Of a stretch of 64,000 bases of DNA, positions 45,950 to 55,874 are shown one piece after another. How positions within the stretch are numbered: position 1 is the first letter of the stretch; every line of letters begins with the position of its first letter. Location of the stretch: contig JAHUUI010000001.1 in assembly GCA_019218315.1 (NCBI GenBank), forward strand, positions 231,722 through 295,721. The letters are read 5' to 3'. The notes under the pieces were generated by a model. It ran no database searches and was not told the origin of the DNA. It was given only the letters and a program-made list of their open reading frames with translations. Source of the DNA: Cardiobacteriaceae bacterium TAE3-ERU3 (lineage in GTDB: Bacteria; Pseudomonadota; Gammaproteobacteria; Cardiobacteriales; Cardiobacteriaceae). Made by a program: the position numbers and the translations under genes.

Positions 45950-47416
45950 ATGAAGAAGACGATCCTCACTATCGCGGTACTCTACGGCGTTGCTGCACTT
46001 GGCGCACCTTACTTCGTCGGCGATCAAATTGAAAAAAATGCGCAGCAATTTTTTCAAAACAGCCGCCAACAGCAGCAGCTTGCTGAGCAAGGTATCGAGT
46101 TAAGCCTGAAGCAATACGACAAAGGCTATTTTTCTTCAACTGCTGACATCCACATGACAGCCAGCGACATCATAACTGGCGAAGTCTATTACGATGGCGA
46201 TTTCAAAGCTGATATTAAGCATGCTCCATTGAGCCTTTCGGGGCTAAATGCCGCGAACATCCATGCTACGGGCACAAGCAAGCCTAGTGGCTCAGTTGGT
46301 GATCACGTTCCTGAAGATTTCATCACTCTAGATGCACGCCAAAGCTTAATTGACTTGATTAGTGGCAAACGCAACATCCATACCGATCTTGCACTTTCTG
46401 CGGTTAAGACCCGTATTGAAGATGACACAGATATGGACTTCCAAGGCTTAAACGCACACTTTACCGCTTCAGCATCCAATACTGAGTGGGAAGACGTCAA
46501 AATCGAGTTTGTGGGCTTAAAGTTTGCCTCCAATGAACAAGAAGCAGACGTCAGCATCAAACCATTCACGATAAACACCGAGACTAAAAGCGATACAGAA
46601 GTAGACGTTAAGCTCGATAAACTGGACGTGGTATTTAATAACCATCAAGACAATCTCTACATCACTTTGACTATGAACGATTTTGTTGAAAGTGTTTCAG
46701 TATTGCGTATGAACGACGATGGCTCACTCTACCTCCCTTCACATATTGGCCTTAGCTTTAGCAATTTAACGTTAAATAGCAAAGAAGATAGTCAAACTGG
46801 TGAACTGCATATTGAGGACGGTGATTTCCGCCTCGGTTTCACTCCTACTGAAGGTGATGACTATGCCTTAAACGTAAAACTTAAAGCCACGCCAAAACTC
46901 AGTGGTTTCTTTGCAGAAGAAACACCGCTACAACCCCAAAATATTGATATCAATGCTCAGATTGCACCATTCACAGAGGATTATCTGCGTATAAAGCTGC
47001 AAGAAATTTACAATGAGGTCAGCCGTAACCCAGGCATGGCATCAAATATCATTGGCAGCGCACTATTTCCCATGATTCAAGAAAATGCCTTCCAGCAAGA
47101 TATGACGACGAAGATCAATGCCAGCATCGATGGACAGTCCGGCAAATTAATGACCGCTGACGGCGAAATTCATGAATACTTGAAGAAAGATAGCGATATC
47201 ATGAACATGATGTTTGATCAGCGCAAAATCCCACAATACTTGCATGGCACCAAGCTCAATATTTTTGCCAGCGAACAATTCCTAAACCAAACAGGGCTGG
47301 GCGCTGAGTTAGGCTACGCACAGGCTTCACTCATTGATGCCGAGGGTAACTTGAAACTTGATTTGAGCATCACTGATGATCAGGTCCTGCTTAATGGGCA
47401 GCCTGCGCCATTCTAA
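45950..47416 (+). CDS. DUF945 (YdgA-like) protein, copy 1
   Basis: The 488-aa protein starts at the ATG at 45950 (MKKTILTIAVLYGVAALGAPYF) after AAGGAC. The N-terminal helix would be a signal or anchor, leaving a large periplasmic beta-rich domain. It has the family features GDQIEKNAQQFF and LSLKQYDKGYFSS, and a C-terminal LLNGQPAPF. YdgA-like proteins are inner-membrane-anchored and of unclear function. A paralogue follows. Confidence 0.85.
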   Translation: MKKTILTIAVLYGVAALGAPYFVGDQIEKNAQQFFQNSRQQQQLAEQGIELSLKQYDKGYFSSTADIHMTASDIITGEVYYDGDFKADIKHAPLSLSGLNAANIHATGTSKPSGSVGDHVPEDFITLDARQSLIDLISGKRNIHTDLALSAVKTRIEDDTDMDFQGLNAHFTASASNTEWEDVKIEFVGLKFASNEQEADVSIKPFTINTETKSDTEVDVKLDKLDVVFNNHQDNLYITLTMNDFVESVSVLRMNDDGSLYLPSHIGLSFSNLTLNSKEDSQTGELHIEDGDFRLGFTPTEGDDYALNVKLKATPKLSGFFAEETPLQPQNIDINAQIAPFTEDYLRIKLQEIYNEVSRNPGMASNIIGSALFPMIQENAFQQDMTTKINASIDGQSGKLMTADGEIHEYLKKDSDIMNMMFDQRKIPQYLHGTKLNIFASEQFLNQTGLGAELGYAQASLIDAEGNLKLDLSITDDQVLLNGQPAPF

Positions 47417-47440
47417 AATGCTACTTCACCATAACCCAAG

Positions 47441-47470
47441 AGGTCGCTGATACAATTTAGCGACCTTTTT
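47441..47470 (+). terminator. intrinsic terminator between DUF945 genes
   Basis: AGGTCGCT / AGCGACCT hairpin with a 10-nt loop followed by TTTT. Confidence 0.85.
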
Positions 47471-47490
47471 CTATCAAATAACAGGGCACC

Positions 47491-48858
47491 ATGAAAAAAT
47501 CCTTACTCACCGGCGTATTAATCATTATCGCCATTTTGGCCATCTTGCCATTTTGGGCCGGATACAAAGCCCAATCCCAGATTGAGCAGCAGCTCGCCAG
47601 CTTCAACCAGCGCATCACCCCCTTTGGCGTACAAATTGAGATTAGCGATTATCAGCGTGGCTATCTCAGCTCGGACTTAAGCATCAATGCACAATTTAAT
47701 CATGAAAGCAAAAGCAGCATTATCCATATCGAGCACGCGCCATTGACCCTGACCGGGTTAGATATCGCCCGTGCCAGCAGCAATAATCCAGAAGCTCCCA
47801 CCAATGCTCGCTACAGCATTACCGGACAACTCAATATTGAGCAATCTATCTCCGCATATAATCAATTCCCGGGCGGTAAACTCGCTTGGCAAGGTGCCGC
47901 AGCGCACTTTCCCGATACAGGCCACTTACAGCTCGATATTCCTACCATCCACACCACAGACGATGGACTTGATGTGCACATTGCCCCCATCAATCTCAGC
48001 GCAGACTTTGAACCACAACAAATCACCGTACAACTTCCTGAGTTCAGCCTCAATATAAGTTCCTACGAGGATGAGACCCTGCTTTATCACTACCAAGGCA
48101 TCAAAGCCACAGTCCCATTGCACACTATTGGCGAAGAAAAATATCCTCTGAGTATCAACATGCAAGCCGATAGTATCGACTATAACTATGCACCCACAAT
48201 GCAGCTGCATATTGCGCCTTACCAAGCTGAAGCCGGTTTTTATCCTGACGGTGACCATCACTACGCCTTCCGCTACGCCACGAACCTCGAGAATATCAAC
48301 CTGAGCCTGGATACATCTTCCGATGTCGATGCCTATGCCACACTCGTACCGAACGCATTTCATACTGACATCAGCATATTCGGCATCAGCACCGACAGCG
48401 TAGCCAGCATCGTTAGCTTCGTCACGCATCCATTCAGCCCTGAAGTGCTCAATATGGACAGTATCGAGCGAGACAACTACCTTGCAGATTATTTTGAAAA
48501 GGAACTACAACCTGTCTTGAAGCAAAACCTGTTTGATGAAGATATGCGCCTCACTCTGGATATTAATGCTTCCGGCACAGACTATCAGGCAACAGCCAAT
48601 GCTGAGGGAATCGAACATATTCATAATGACGAAGAACTTGATGCCTCACAAAATAGCGTACAGTCTGACAACCTCCTCTTCGATGGCAGCCACGCCAATA
48701 TCAGCATCAGCGCCAGACTGTTCGATAACCCTATTATTCAGGATCTGGGCATCACACCATCTGAGCTCCAACTCAGTGAATACGGCCAAACCTATCAGTT
48801 AAATGCTGAAATCCGCGATGGCACGACCTACATCAACGGTGAACCAACAAACTTTTAA
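47491..48858 (+). CDS. DUF945 (YdgA-like) protein, copy 2
   Basis: The 455-aa paralogue of the preceding gene starts MKKSLLTGVLIIIAILAILPFWAG (anchor), with QIEISDYQRGYLSSDLSI matching the family's N-terminal block and the same ending TYINGEPTNF. The two proteins are clearly diverged, suggesting an old tandem duplication. Directly followed by the flavoprotein gene. Confidence 0.83.
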   Translation: MKKSLLTGVLIIIAILAILPFWAGYKAQSQIEQQLASFNQRITPFGVQIEISDYQRGYLSSDLSINAQFNHESKSSIIHIEHAPLTLTGLDIARASSNNPEAPTNARYSITGQLNIEQSISAYNQFPGGKLAWQGAAAHFPDTGHLQLDIPTIHTTDDGLDVHIAPINLSADFEPQQITVQLPEFSLNISSYEDETLLYHYQGIKATVPLHTIGEEKYPLSINMQADSIDYNYAPTMQLHIAPYQAEAGFYPDGDHHYAFRYATNLENINLSLDTSSDVDAYATLVPNAFHTDISIFGISTDSVASIVSFVTHPFSPEVLNMDSIERDNYLADYFEKELQPVLKQNLFDEDMRLTLDINASGTDYQATANAEGIEHIHNDEELDASQNSVQSDNLLFDGSHANISISARLFDNPIIQDLGITPSELQLSEYGQTYQLNAEIRDGTTYINGEPTNF

Positions 48859-48859
48859 T

Positions 48860-50029
48860 ATGGCACATACTCAACATCAAATCGCCATCATCGGCGGCGG
48901 CGCAGCAGGTAGCTACTGCGCCATCCATGCCGCCGCGCGCGGATTAGACGTTGCTGTCATCGATCAGAATCCGGATATCGGTGCCAAAATCCGCGTCTCT
49001 GGTGGTGGTCGCTGCAACGTCACCAATCTTTACATCAGCCCCGAAGCCTATCTCTCGCAAAATCCGCGCTTCTGCCATTCAGCACTTGCGCGCCATACAC
49101 AATGGGATTTTCTCGACTGGTTCACTCGCGCCGGACTCACCCATCATGAGAAAACCCTCGGCCAGCTATTTTGCGACCAGAAAAGTCGCGGCGTTATAAA
49201 TGCCCTGCGCAGCCAAATGGACGACAACAGTGTCACTTTTTACGGCGATGCAGCACTTGACCGCCTCACTCAGAACAACGGCGACAGCTTCACCATCCAC
49301 ACAACCCAAGGTAACATCCACGCCGAAAAAATCGTCATTGCCTGCGGCGGCCCTTCATTTGCCAAACTCGGCGGCAGCGACCTTGCCCTGCGCCTCGCCA
49401 AGCAATTCAACATCCCCAATATTCCGTTTCGCCCGGCACTCGTGCCACTGACCTTACCTGATGCACCTGCTGTACTCAGCGGCGTCAGCGCCCCCGTTAT
49501 CACCCGTACCGACAACGCACCGGAATTTCGTGAAAACCTGCTCTTTACCCACCGCGGGCTAAGCGGGCCCGCCATTTTGCAAATATCATCCTACTGGCAA
49601 AAAGGTTCAGACATCAGCGTTGATTTTCTTCCTGGGCAAGGTAACATCCTCAGCGCAGCCAAAGTCGCCAACCCACAAGCCACCATCGCTCAAGTGCTCA
49701 AGCAACACTTACCCAATGCGCTTGTTCAATACTTGGCACAACACTTCCCAGCCCAACCACTGCAACAGTTCAAAAATGCCGACCTCGCCGCCATTGATGC
49801 AAAGCTACACAATTGGCAATACACACCAAATGGCAGCGAAGGCATGAAGAAAGCCGAAGTCTGTACTGGCGGCATCGACACCCGCGCCGTTGATCCGCGC
49901 AGTTTTGCCGTCAAAGCCGTACCCAATCTGCACGTCATCGGTGAAGCACTGGATGTCACCGGCTGGCTCGGTGGCTATAACTTCCAGTGGGCATGGTCAT
50001 CGGCGTGGTGCTGCGCACAAGCTTTGTAA
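48860..50029 (+). CDS. HI0933/YhiN-family FAD-dependent oxidoreductase
   Basis: The 389-aa flavoprotein starts at the ATG at 48860, one base after the previous stop. It has IAIIGGGAAGSYCAIHAAARG, the family signature GAKIRVSGGGRCNVTN and the C-terminal FAD block VIGEALDVTGWLGGYNFQWAWSSA. Members (BaiN/YhiN-like) have poorly defined substrates. No clear ribosome-binding site, so translation may be coupled to the DUF945 gene. Confidence 0.88.
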   Translation: MAHTQHQIAIIGGGAAGSYCAIHAAARGLDVAVIDQNPDIGAKIRVSGGGRCNVTNLYISPEAYLSQNPRFCHSALARHTQWDFLDWFTRAGLTHHEKTLGQLFCDQKSRGVINALRSQMDDNSVTFYGDAALDRLTQNNGDSFTIHTTQGNIHAEKIVIACGGPSFAKLGGSDLALRLAKQFNIPNIPFRPALVPLTLPDAPAVLSGVSAPVITRTDNAPEFRENLLFTHRGLSGPAILQISSYWQKGSDISVDFLPGQGNILSAAKVANPQATIAQVLKQHLPNALVQYLAQHFPAQPLQQFKNADLAAIDAKLHNWQYTPNGSEGMKKAEVCTGGIDTRAVDPRSFAVKAVPNLHVIGEALDVTGWLGGYNFQWAWSSAWCCAQAL

Positions 50030-50030
50030 C

Positions 50031-50714
50031 CTATTTCCCCGCGCCAGTACGGGATTGCTTAATATATGTCCAAGCAAAAACACCGGCAATAATCAGCAGC
50101 ATTAAGCCAATCGCATACTTATCGACCACTTTCAGTACATCGACAACTGCTTCGCCAAAATGATAGCCAAGCCACGCATATAGGCAGATAAACACCAAAC
50201 TGCCTAAAATATTAGCTGCCAAAAACAGCGGTAAACGCATTCCTGAATAGCCTGCAATGGTATAAACCAGTGGCCCCGGCACACCCGGCGTTGCGGCAAG
50301 AAAAGTAAACAGGAACAACAGCCACGGCGGCATCTTTTTCAGCTTTTCTGCCTGTTTTTGCTTGCGTTTACTTCCAGTCATCAGCGCAATCAGGTTATCA
50401 CCCCAGCGCTTGCCCGCCAGCCACATTGCCCAATCAAATTTAACCCGCCCAATCAGGCCAACCACAATCACCAGCCACAGCGGAAAAGCACCCATACTGG
50501 CAAAAGCACCTGATGCGACAACCGACGTCCTTGCCCCATTAATCAGTGCCTGCCACAGTGGGGCATTAGCCAGCATCCACGGACGAAATGGCAATAGCGC
50601 CAAATAGATAAATGGAAGGACGAAAACGAGCACGATCAGAACTTTGTCCCACACCGTTGCCTTGCCCTGCCACAGTTGCAAAGCTGATTCTTGATTTTCT
50701 GTTGAATGCTGCAC
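50031..50714 (-). CDS. VTT/SNARE-associated (DedA-like) membrane protein
   Basis: The 227-aa membrane protein has about five helices and the VTT-type segments RWGDNLIALMTGSKRKQKQAEKL (split) and FTFLAATPGVPGPLVYTIAGYSGM. DedA-related proteins act as lipid scramblases or transporters. The GTG at 50714 has GAGGG 5 bp upstream and is preferred over a GTG two codons earlier that abuts the site. Convergent with the flavoprotein gene. Confidence 0.78.
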   Translation of the reverse strand: MQHSTENQESALQLWQGKATVWDKVLIVLVFVLPFIYLALLPFRPWMLANAPLWQALINGARTSVVASGAFASMGAFPLWLVIVVGLIGRVKFDWAMWLAGKRWGDNLIALMTGSKRKQKQAEKLKKMPPWLLFLFTFLAATPGVPGPLVYTIAGYSGMRLPLFLAANILGSLVFICLYAWLGYHFGEAVVDVLKVVDKYAIGLMLLIIAGVFAWTYIKQSRTGAGK

Positions 50715-50859
50715 GCCCACCCTCTAAAAACAAACACTTGAATAACAAAGGCGCTAATTATATACCAAGCTTAGCGCAATATTCTCATCCCCCGTTAAAC
50801 AATGCTTTGTTTTAATATTGGTTTTACCTCTCAATAAAATATTTCCCCACGCTATAGGC

Positions 50860-50874
50860 GAAATGTTACATTTC
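50860..50874. promoter_or_regulatory. candidate operator palindrome
   Basis: GAAATGTTACATTTC is a perfect 7+1+7 inverted repeat in the 414-bp gap between the VTT gene and ugpB. It is 146 bp upstream of the former and 255 bp upstream of the latter. Regulator unknown. The surrounding sequence is AT-rich and otherwise featureless apart from the ugpB promoter. Confidence 0.4.
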
Positions 50875-51062
50875 ATACGAAACAGCCCACCTCCAGGCAA
50901 AATAATACCCCTGTCTTCCCCCACCTTCACGACGCGATAGCAGCATCAGAAACAGCATCCAATAAAGTTATTTTAAACAACAAAATCAAAACCATATAAA
51001 ATATTATTCTATTTCTATTCATAACATTATTTATAAACAATCGCTTGCGAAAAAATTCATCC

Positions 51063-51093
51063 TTGACACATTACCGTAACATTAGGCTATTAT
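51063..51093 (+). promoter_or_regulatory. probable ugp operon promoter
   Basis: TTGACA (51063-51068) is followed by TATTAT (51088-51093) with a long 19-bp spacer, about 35 bp before the ugpB start. A non-optimal spacer suggests dependence on an activator. In E. coli ugp is PhoB-controlled; I see no convincing Pho box. Confidence 0.5.
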
Positions 51094-51128
51094 TGTCAGC
51101 GCTTTATTTCACCCCAAGGAGAAGCATA

Positions 51129-52418
51129 ATGCGTCATCTTTTAGCTCTGAGTATTGGTCTGGCTTGTGCCGGTTCTGCGTTTGCAGTCACTGAAATCGAA
51201 TGGTGGCACGCAATGGGCGGCGAAACTGAGGACAGCCTGAATAAAATCGTTGACGACTTCAACGCATCACAAAGTGATTACAAGGTTAAAGCAGTCAATA
51301 AAGGTAGCTATCCTGAGACTATGACCGCCGCGATTTCTGCATTCCGTGCCAAGCAGCAGCCAGAAATTGTTCAGGTCTATGAAGTTGGTACCGGTACGAT
51401 GATGGCAGCTGATGGCGCAGTCTACCCCGTAGAAGACCTGATGAAAGAGCACGGCAAAGCGCTTGACCACGACCGCTTCCTGCCAGCAGTAATCAGTTAC
51501 TACCAAACACCTGAAGGCAAGCTGCTTTCAATGCCGTTCAACAGCTCATCACCAGTCATGTGGTATAACCGCGATGCGCTCAAAAAAGCAGGTATTGCTG
51601 AAGCTCCTAAAACTTGGGGCGAGCTCGAAGAAGCTGGTAAGAAATTACGCGAAGCTGGCTACGAGTGCGGTTATTCCGTCGGCTATCCATCATGGGTTCT
51701 GATCGAAAACTACAGCGCGTGGAACAACATCCCACTCAGCACACAAGAGAACGGCTTCAAAGGCACTGATGCAGTCCTTGAATTCAATAACGACCACGTT
51801 AAAAACCGCCTGCAGAAGATTAAAGACGGCGGCAACTTCGAATACGGCGGCCGTGCTGGCGACAGCCTGCCACTGTTTATCAACCAGAAGTGCCCAATCT
51901 GGATGAACTCTTCTGCTTACTACGGCTCAATGGTTGGTCAGGCAGATTTCGATTTCGCACAAGCAATGCTTCCGTATGACGAAGAAGTCGTATCTGAGCC
52001 ACAAAACTCTATCATCGGTGGCGCATCACTGTGGGTACTGCAGGGCCACACCCCTGAAGAGTACGAAGCAACCGCAGCATTCCTTGATTTCCTCTCTCAG
52101 CCTGAAATGCAAGCTCGCTGGCACCAAGAAACTGGCTACGTGCCAATCACTACTGCGGCTTACGAGCTGTCTAAAGAGCAGGGCTTCTACGATGAAAACC
52201 CAGGTACAGACACTGCAATTCACCAGCTTAGCCTGAACCAGCCTACGCCTAACTCACGTGGCCTGCGCTTTGGTAACTTCGTGCAAATCCGCGACATCAT
52301 CGATGGCGAGATGGAAAACATCTGGAATGGCAACAAAGATGCTAGCGCAGCAATGGATGACGCTGCCAAAGCGGCAAATAACCAACTCCGCCAGTTCGAA
52401 CGCGCCAACAAAAAATAA
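51129..52418 (+). CDS. ugpB: ABC transporter substrate-binding protein, sn-glycerol-3-phosphate type
   Basis: Periplasmic binding protein. The 429-aa product starts at 51129 with AAGGAG 7 bp upstream and a signal peptide MRHLLALSIGLACAGSAFA. The mature N-terminus is VTEIEWWHAMGGE with DDFNASQSDYKVKAVNKGSY, typical of UgpB. The central SMPFNSSSPVMWYNRDALKKAG and Trp-rich ligand residues fit. First and probably most expressed gene of the operon. Confidence 0.9.
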   Translation: MRHLLALSIGLACAGSAFAVTEIEWWHAMGGETEDSLNKIVDDFNASQSDYKVKAVNKGSYPETMTAAISAFRAKQQPEIVQVYEVGTGTMMAADGAVYPVEDLMKEHGKALDHDRFLPAVISYYQTPEGKLLSMPFNSSSPVMWYNRDALKKAGIAEAPKTWGELEEAGKKLREAGYECGYSVGYPSWVLIENYSAWNNIPLSTQENGFKGTDAVLEFNNDHVKNRLQKIKDGGNFEYGGRAGDSLPLFINQKCPIWMNSSAYYGSMVGQADFDFAQAMLPYDEEVVSEPQNSIIGGASLWVLQGHTPEEYEATAAFLDFLSQPEMQARWHQETGYVPITTAAYELSKEQGFYDENPGTDTAIHQLSLNQPTPNSRGLRFGNFVQIRDIIDGEMENIWNGNKDASAAMDDAAKAANNQLRQFERANKK

Positions 52419-52467
52419 GCGCGCTTGACATTAAGCAACCATTCATTAATGATTGCACACAAATCAC

Positions 52468-52541
52468 GCGGGGTGCATTATGCGCCCCGCTTGCTTGTTC
52501 AGTGACTTTCGTTTGTGCATCTCCCATGCACAGACGAAAGT
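52468..52541 (+). repeat. two strong hairpins between ugpB and ugpA
   Basis: First hairpin: GCGGGGTGCA / TGCGCCCCGC with loop TTA (52468-52490). Second: a 16-bp stem ACTTTCGTTTGTGCAT / ATGCACAGACGAAAGT with one G-U pair and loop CTCCC (52505-52541). Such structures after a binding-protein gene commonly act as partial terminators and mRNA 3' stabilisers, giving more binding protein than permease. Confidence 0.75.
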
Positions 52542-52577
52542 AACCGACTAAACCCGCCCAGTCAGGAAAACGACTTC

Positions 52578-53462
52578 ATGATTAAACGCGTTCACTTCAG
52601 CCGCCCGATACTGCCGTATCTCCTGCTCGCACCGCAGGTCATCATCACTCTGATTTTCTTTATCTGGCCGGCCTTTCAGGCAATAAAAGGCTCCATGTAC
52701 CTCGAAGACCCATTCGGTCTTTCCAGCCAATTTGTCGGGCTTGAACACTTCCGTACCCTGTGGGAAGACGAATCTTATCGCAGCAGTTTCGGGCGTACGT
52801 TCTTCTTTGCCTTTACCGTTGCCGCCTCATCTATGCTGATCGCGCTCATCCTTGCCGCAGCAGCCGACTATCTGATGAAGCGCAGCCGCTTTTACCGCTC
52901 ATTCCTGATTATCCCTTACGCAGTTGCGCCAGTTCTCGCCGGCTCGCTGTGGATGTTCTTGTTTAACCCGACCATCGGTATCATCGCCAACTTCCTGCAT
53001 GATATTGGTATCTACTGGAACTACCGCCTAAGTGGTGGCCAGGCAATGGCGCTCATCATCATTGCCGCCTCGTGGAACATGATCAGCTACAACTTCCTGT
53101 TCTTTATCGCCGGTATGCAAGCCATTCCACGCTCATTAATAGAAGCAGCCGCAATCGATGGTGCAGGCCCGGTACGCCGTTTCTTCAGCATCATCTTCCC
53201 GCTGCTCTCGCCAACCACATTCTTCTTGCTGGTCATGAACGTTGTATACGCTTTCTTCGATACTTTCGGTATCGTCCACGCAGTCACCGGTGGCGGCCCC
53301 GGCGATGCCACCGAAATCCTCGTGTACAAAGTCTATAAAGACGGCTTTGAAGGCATGAACTACGGCTTCTCGGCCGCCCAGTCTGTGGTGCTGATCGTTA
53401 TCGTCGTCACCCTCACCGTCTTCCAGTTCAAGTTTATTGAACGCAAAGTATCCTACGCATAA
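52578..53462 (+). CDS. ugpA: sn-glycerol-3-phosphate ABC transporter permease
   Basis: The 294-aa permease starts at 52578 (MIKRVHFSRPILPYLLLAP). It has six helices and the EAA loop in AIPRSLIEAAAIDGAGPVRRFF, which contacts the ATPase. Together with UgpE it forms the channel. Confidence 0.92.
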   Translation: MIKRVHFSRPILPYLLLAPQVIITLIFFIWPAFQAIKGSMYLEDPFGLSSQFVGLEHFRTLWEDESYRSSFGRTFFFAFTVAASSMLIALILAAAADYLMKRSRFYRSFLIIPYAVAPVLAGSLWMFLFNPTIGIIANFLHDIGIYWNYRLSGGQAMALIIIAASWNMISYNFLFFIAGMQAIPRSLIEAAAIDGAGPVRRFFSIIFPLLSPTTFFLLVMNVVYAFFDTFGIVHAVTGGGPGDATEILVYKVYKDGFEGMNYGFSAAQSVVLIVIVVTLTVFQFKFIERKVSYA

Positions 53463-53471
53463 GGCATCCTC

Positions 53472-54311
53472 ATGGTAGAAAATAGACCCATCACAAAAAT
53501 CGGCGCTCATCTCATCATGATTTTCGGCGTCCTCGCCATCATGTTCCCTGTATGGATGATGCTCGTCGCCGCCAGCCACGACAACGCACGCCTCCTCATC
53601 ACACCACTGCCACTTTTACCCGGCGATCAGCTATGGGATAACCTTATGCGCCTGTGGGAAGGCAACTATTCCGGCCCACCGGTTTTCCGCGCGATGTTCA
53701 ACTCACTCGTCATGGCGCTCGGCATCACTATTGGCAAAATCATCATCTGCCTGATGTCTGCCTATGCCATCGTCTACTTCCGCTTCCCGCTGCGCAGCTT
53801 CTTTTTCTGGCTGATTTTCATCACCTTAATGCTGCCGGTTGAAGTACGCATTGTGCCAACATTTGAAGTTGTCGCATCAATGAACTTGCTCAACAGCTAC
53901 GCCGGCTTGATTCTGCCACTGATTGCCTCCGCAACAGCGACATTCCTGTTCCGGCAAACCTTCCTCACCATCCCCGAGGAAATGCTAGAAGCGGCACGTA
54001 TCGACGGCGCAGGCCCGATCCGCTTTTTCTTCGACATTCTGATCCCACTATCGCGCACCAACATCGCCGCGCTATTCGTCATCCTATTCATCTATGGCTG
54101 GAACCAATACCTCTGGCCACTCATCATCACGACAGAAGGCGACATGAGCACCATCGTCATGAGCATTAAAAACATGCTCTCCGGTATCGAGCAGCTCCCG
54201 CAGTGGAACATCGTCATGCTCGTTGCCCTACTTGGCATGCTACCGCCGACCCTCGTCGTCATCCTCATGCAAAAAGCATTCGTAAAAGGACTCACGGAGA
54301 CCGAAAAATAA
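53472..54311 (+). CDS. ugpE: sn-glycerol-3-phosphate ABC transporter permease
   Basis: The 279-aa permease has six helices and the EAA loop [21 protein letters not shown], and [20 protein letters not shown] typical of UgpE. Follows ugpA by 9 bp; its TAA overlaps the ugpC ATG by one base. Confidence 0.93.
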   Translation: MVENRPITKIGAHLIMIFGVLAIMFPVWMMLVAASHDNARLLITPLPLLPGDQLWDNLMRLWEGNYSGPPVFRAMFNSLVMALGITIGKIIICLMSAYAIVYFRFPLRSFFFWLIFITLMLPVEVRIVPTFEVVASMNLLNSYAGLILPLIASATATFLFRQTFLTIPEEMLEAARIDGAGPIRFFFDILIPLSRTNIAALFVILFIYGWNQYLWPLIITTEGDMSTIVMSIKNMLSGIEQLPQWNIVMLVALLGMLPPTLVVILMQKAFVKGLTETEK

Positions 54312-55441
54312 TGGCCACCCTTACTCTAAAACAACTCGGCAAAACCTACGGTAAAGACATTCGTGCCGTCAATAACGTCAATGTGGATATCGCCGACGGC
54401 GAATTTATCGTCATCGTCGGCCCGTCCGGCTGCGGCAAATCCACCCTGCTGCGCATGGTCGCCGGCCTCGAAACCATCACCGACGGCGACCTACTCATCG
54501 ACGGCAAGCGCGTCAACGACCTCGAACCACGTGAACGCGGTATCGCCATGGTCTTCCAGAACTATGCGCTCTACCCACACATGACCAACCGCAAGAACAT
54601 GGGTTATGGCCTCAAACTCAGTGGTATGAATAAAGACGACATTAACCGCCGCGTCGAAAGCGTTGCTGAAAAACTGCAGCTCACCCCTTTCCTCGACCGC
54701 AAACCCGCTCACCTCTCCGGCGGCCAGCGCCAGCGTGTTGCCATGGGGCGCGCCATCGTCCGTGAGCCAAAAGTCTTCCTCTTTGATGAGCCTCTCTCTA
54801 ACCTCGACGCCAAACTTCGCGTCGATATGCGCAAGCAAATCAAGCAACTGCAGCGTGAACTCGGCACCACCAGCCTGTACGTCACCCATGACCAAGTCGA
54901 AGCCATGACCATGGCCGACCGCCTCATCGTGCTTAAGGACGGCGAAGTACAGCAAATTGGCGCACCGATGACGCTTTACAACCAGCCAGCCAACCGCTTC
55001 GTTGCGCAATTTATCGGCTCACCATCGATGAACCTGATTGATGGCGTGCGTATCGAAGATGGCACTATGCGCTTATCTGGCACCAACTGCCGCGCACCTG
55101 GCGAACTGCCAAACGGGGATTTCACCCTCGGCATCCGCCCAGAGCACATCCAGATCACCAACGACCCACAAGACCTCGCCATGACTGTGGACATCATCGA
55201 GCATCTTGGTGGCGTCAGCCTACTGCACGGCCGCCTAATGGACGGCAACGATGACGGTATCGACCCAATCCCCGTCCCGGACGAAGAAAAAGGCCGCACT
55301 ACCGACTTCATCGTACAAACAGCAGATGCAACCCACATCAACGAGACTGATATCATTCATATCCGCCTCGACCCCGCTCACCTGCATCTCTTTGATGCAC
55401 AAAGCGGCGAGCGCCTCGATACTGCTGTATCGCCAACATAA
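54311..55441 (+). CDS. ugpC: sn-glycerol-3-phosphate ABC transporter ATPase
   Basis: The 376-aa MalK/UgpC-type ATPase has Walker [14 protein letters not shown], signature [15 protein letters not shown], Walker [15 protein letters not shown] and switch His in [12 protein letters not shown]-terminal regulatory OB-like domain follows. A ugpQ phosphodiesterase gene does not follow; a MITE-like element and cas genes do. Confidence 0.94.
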   Translation: MATLTLKQLGKTYGKDIRAVNNVNVDIADGEFIVIVGPSGCGKSTLLRMVAGLETITDGDLLIDGKRVNDLEPRERGIAMVFQNYALYPHMTNRKNMGYGLKLSGMNKDDINRRVESVAEKLQLTPFLDRKPAHLSGGQRQRVAMGRAIVREPKVFLFDEPLSNLDAKLRVDMRKQIKQLQRELGTTSLYVTHDQVEAMTMADRLIVLKDGEVQQIGAPMTLYNQPANRFVAQFIGSPSMNLIDGVRIEDGTMRLSGTNCRAPGELPNGDFTLGIRPEHIQITNDPQDLAMTVDIIEHLGGVSLLHGRLMDGNDDGIDPIPVPDEEKGRTTDFIVQTADATHINETDIIHIRLDPAHLHLFDAQSGERLDTAVSPT

Positions 55442-55498
55442 CCCAACCCATCGTCCTTGCTTATCTAACACCGGATAGGCAAGGCGATATATTCATTT

Positions 55499-55731
55499 GG
55501 AAACACTGATTAACCGCCTGCGCAGCTCAATTACTGCGTTGCGGGCTCCCACGATAAAACACTATCGTGTTTTTCGTGGGTACCCGTTGTGCGCTACTCG
55601 CTCGCCTATCTATTTGATATGTCTTCGCTCGCTACGTTGGGCCCCCATGATAAAACGCTACCGTGTTTTTCATGGGAGCCCGTTGCTACGCCTTGTACTT
55701 GAACTTGCTCGGCTAGTTAATCAGCGCTTCC
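55499..55731. mobile_element. MITE-like foldback element (233 bp)
   Basis: The ends are imperfect terminal inverted repeats, GGAAACACTGATTAA (55499-55513) and TTAATCAGCGCTTCC (55717-55731, 13 of 15 paired), flanked by ATTT on both sides as a possible 4-bp target duplication. Inside are two inverted-facing hairpin units of about 47 bp (55543-55589 and 55639-55685). Each has a CCCA(C/T)GATAAAAC / GTGTTTTTC(G/A)TGGG stem, so the whole element can fold back. No transposase is encoded; ORFs through it are artefacts. The remaining sequence up to cas1 (55732-55874) shows no clear promoter. Confidence 0.7.
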
Positions 55732-55874
55732 ATTTATATATAGCTGTCGGTTACGACACATCAAAACAGGCCATTGTTCTTGTTTCTATTTTTTGGCTAC
55801 TCTGCGGCTGTTTTTCTGGAATTAGACTGTAAGTATCCTGTACACTCTGCCCATACCCATCCGTGGAATATCTC

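Noticed and set aside
55497-55832. Plus-strand ORF of 111 codons upstream of cas1
   Set aside because: It runs through the MITE-like element and its peptide repeats simply mirror the two DNA hairpin units; no ribosome-binding site or protein family.
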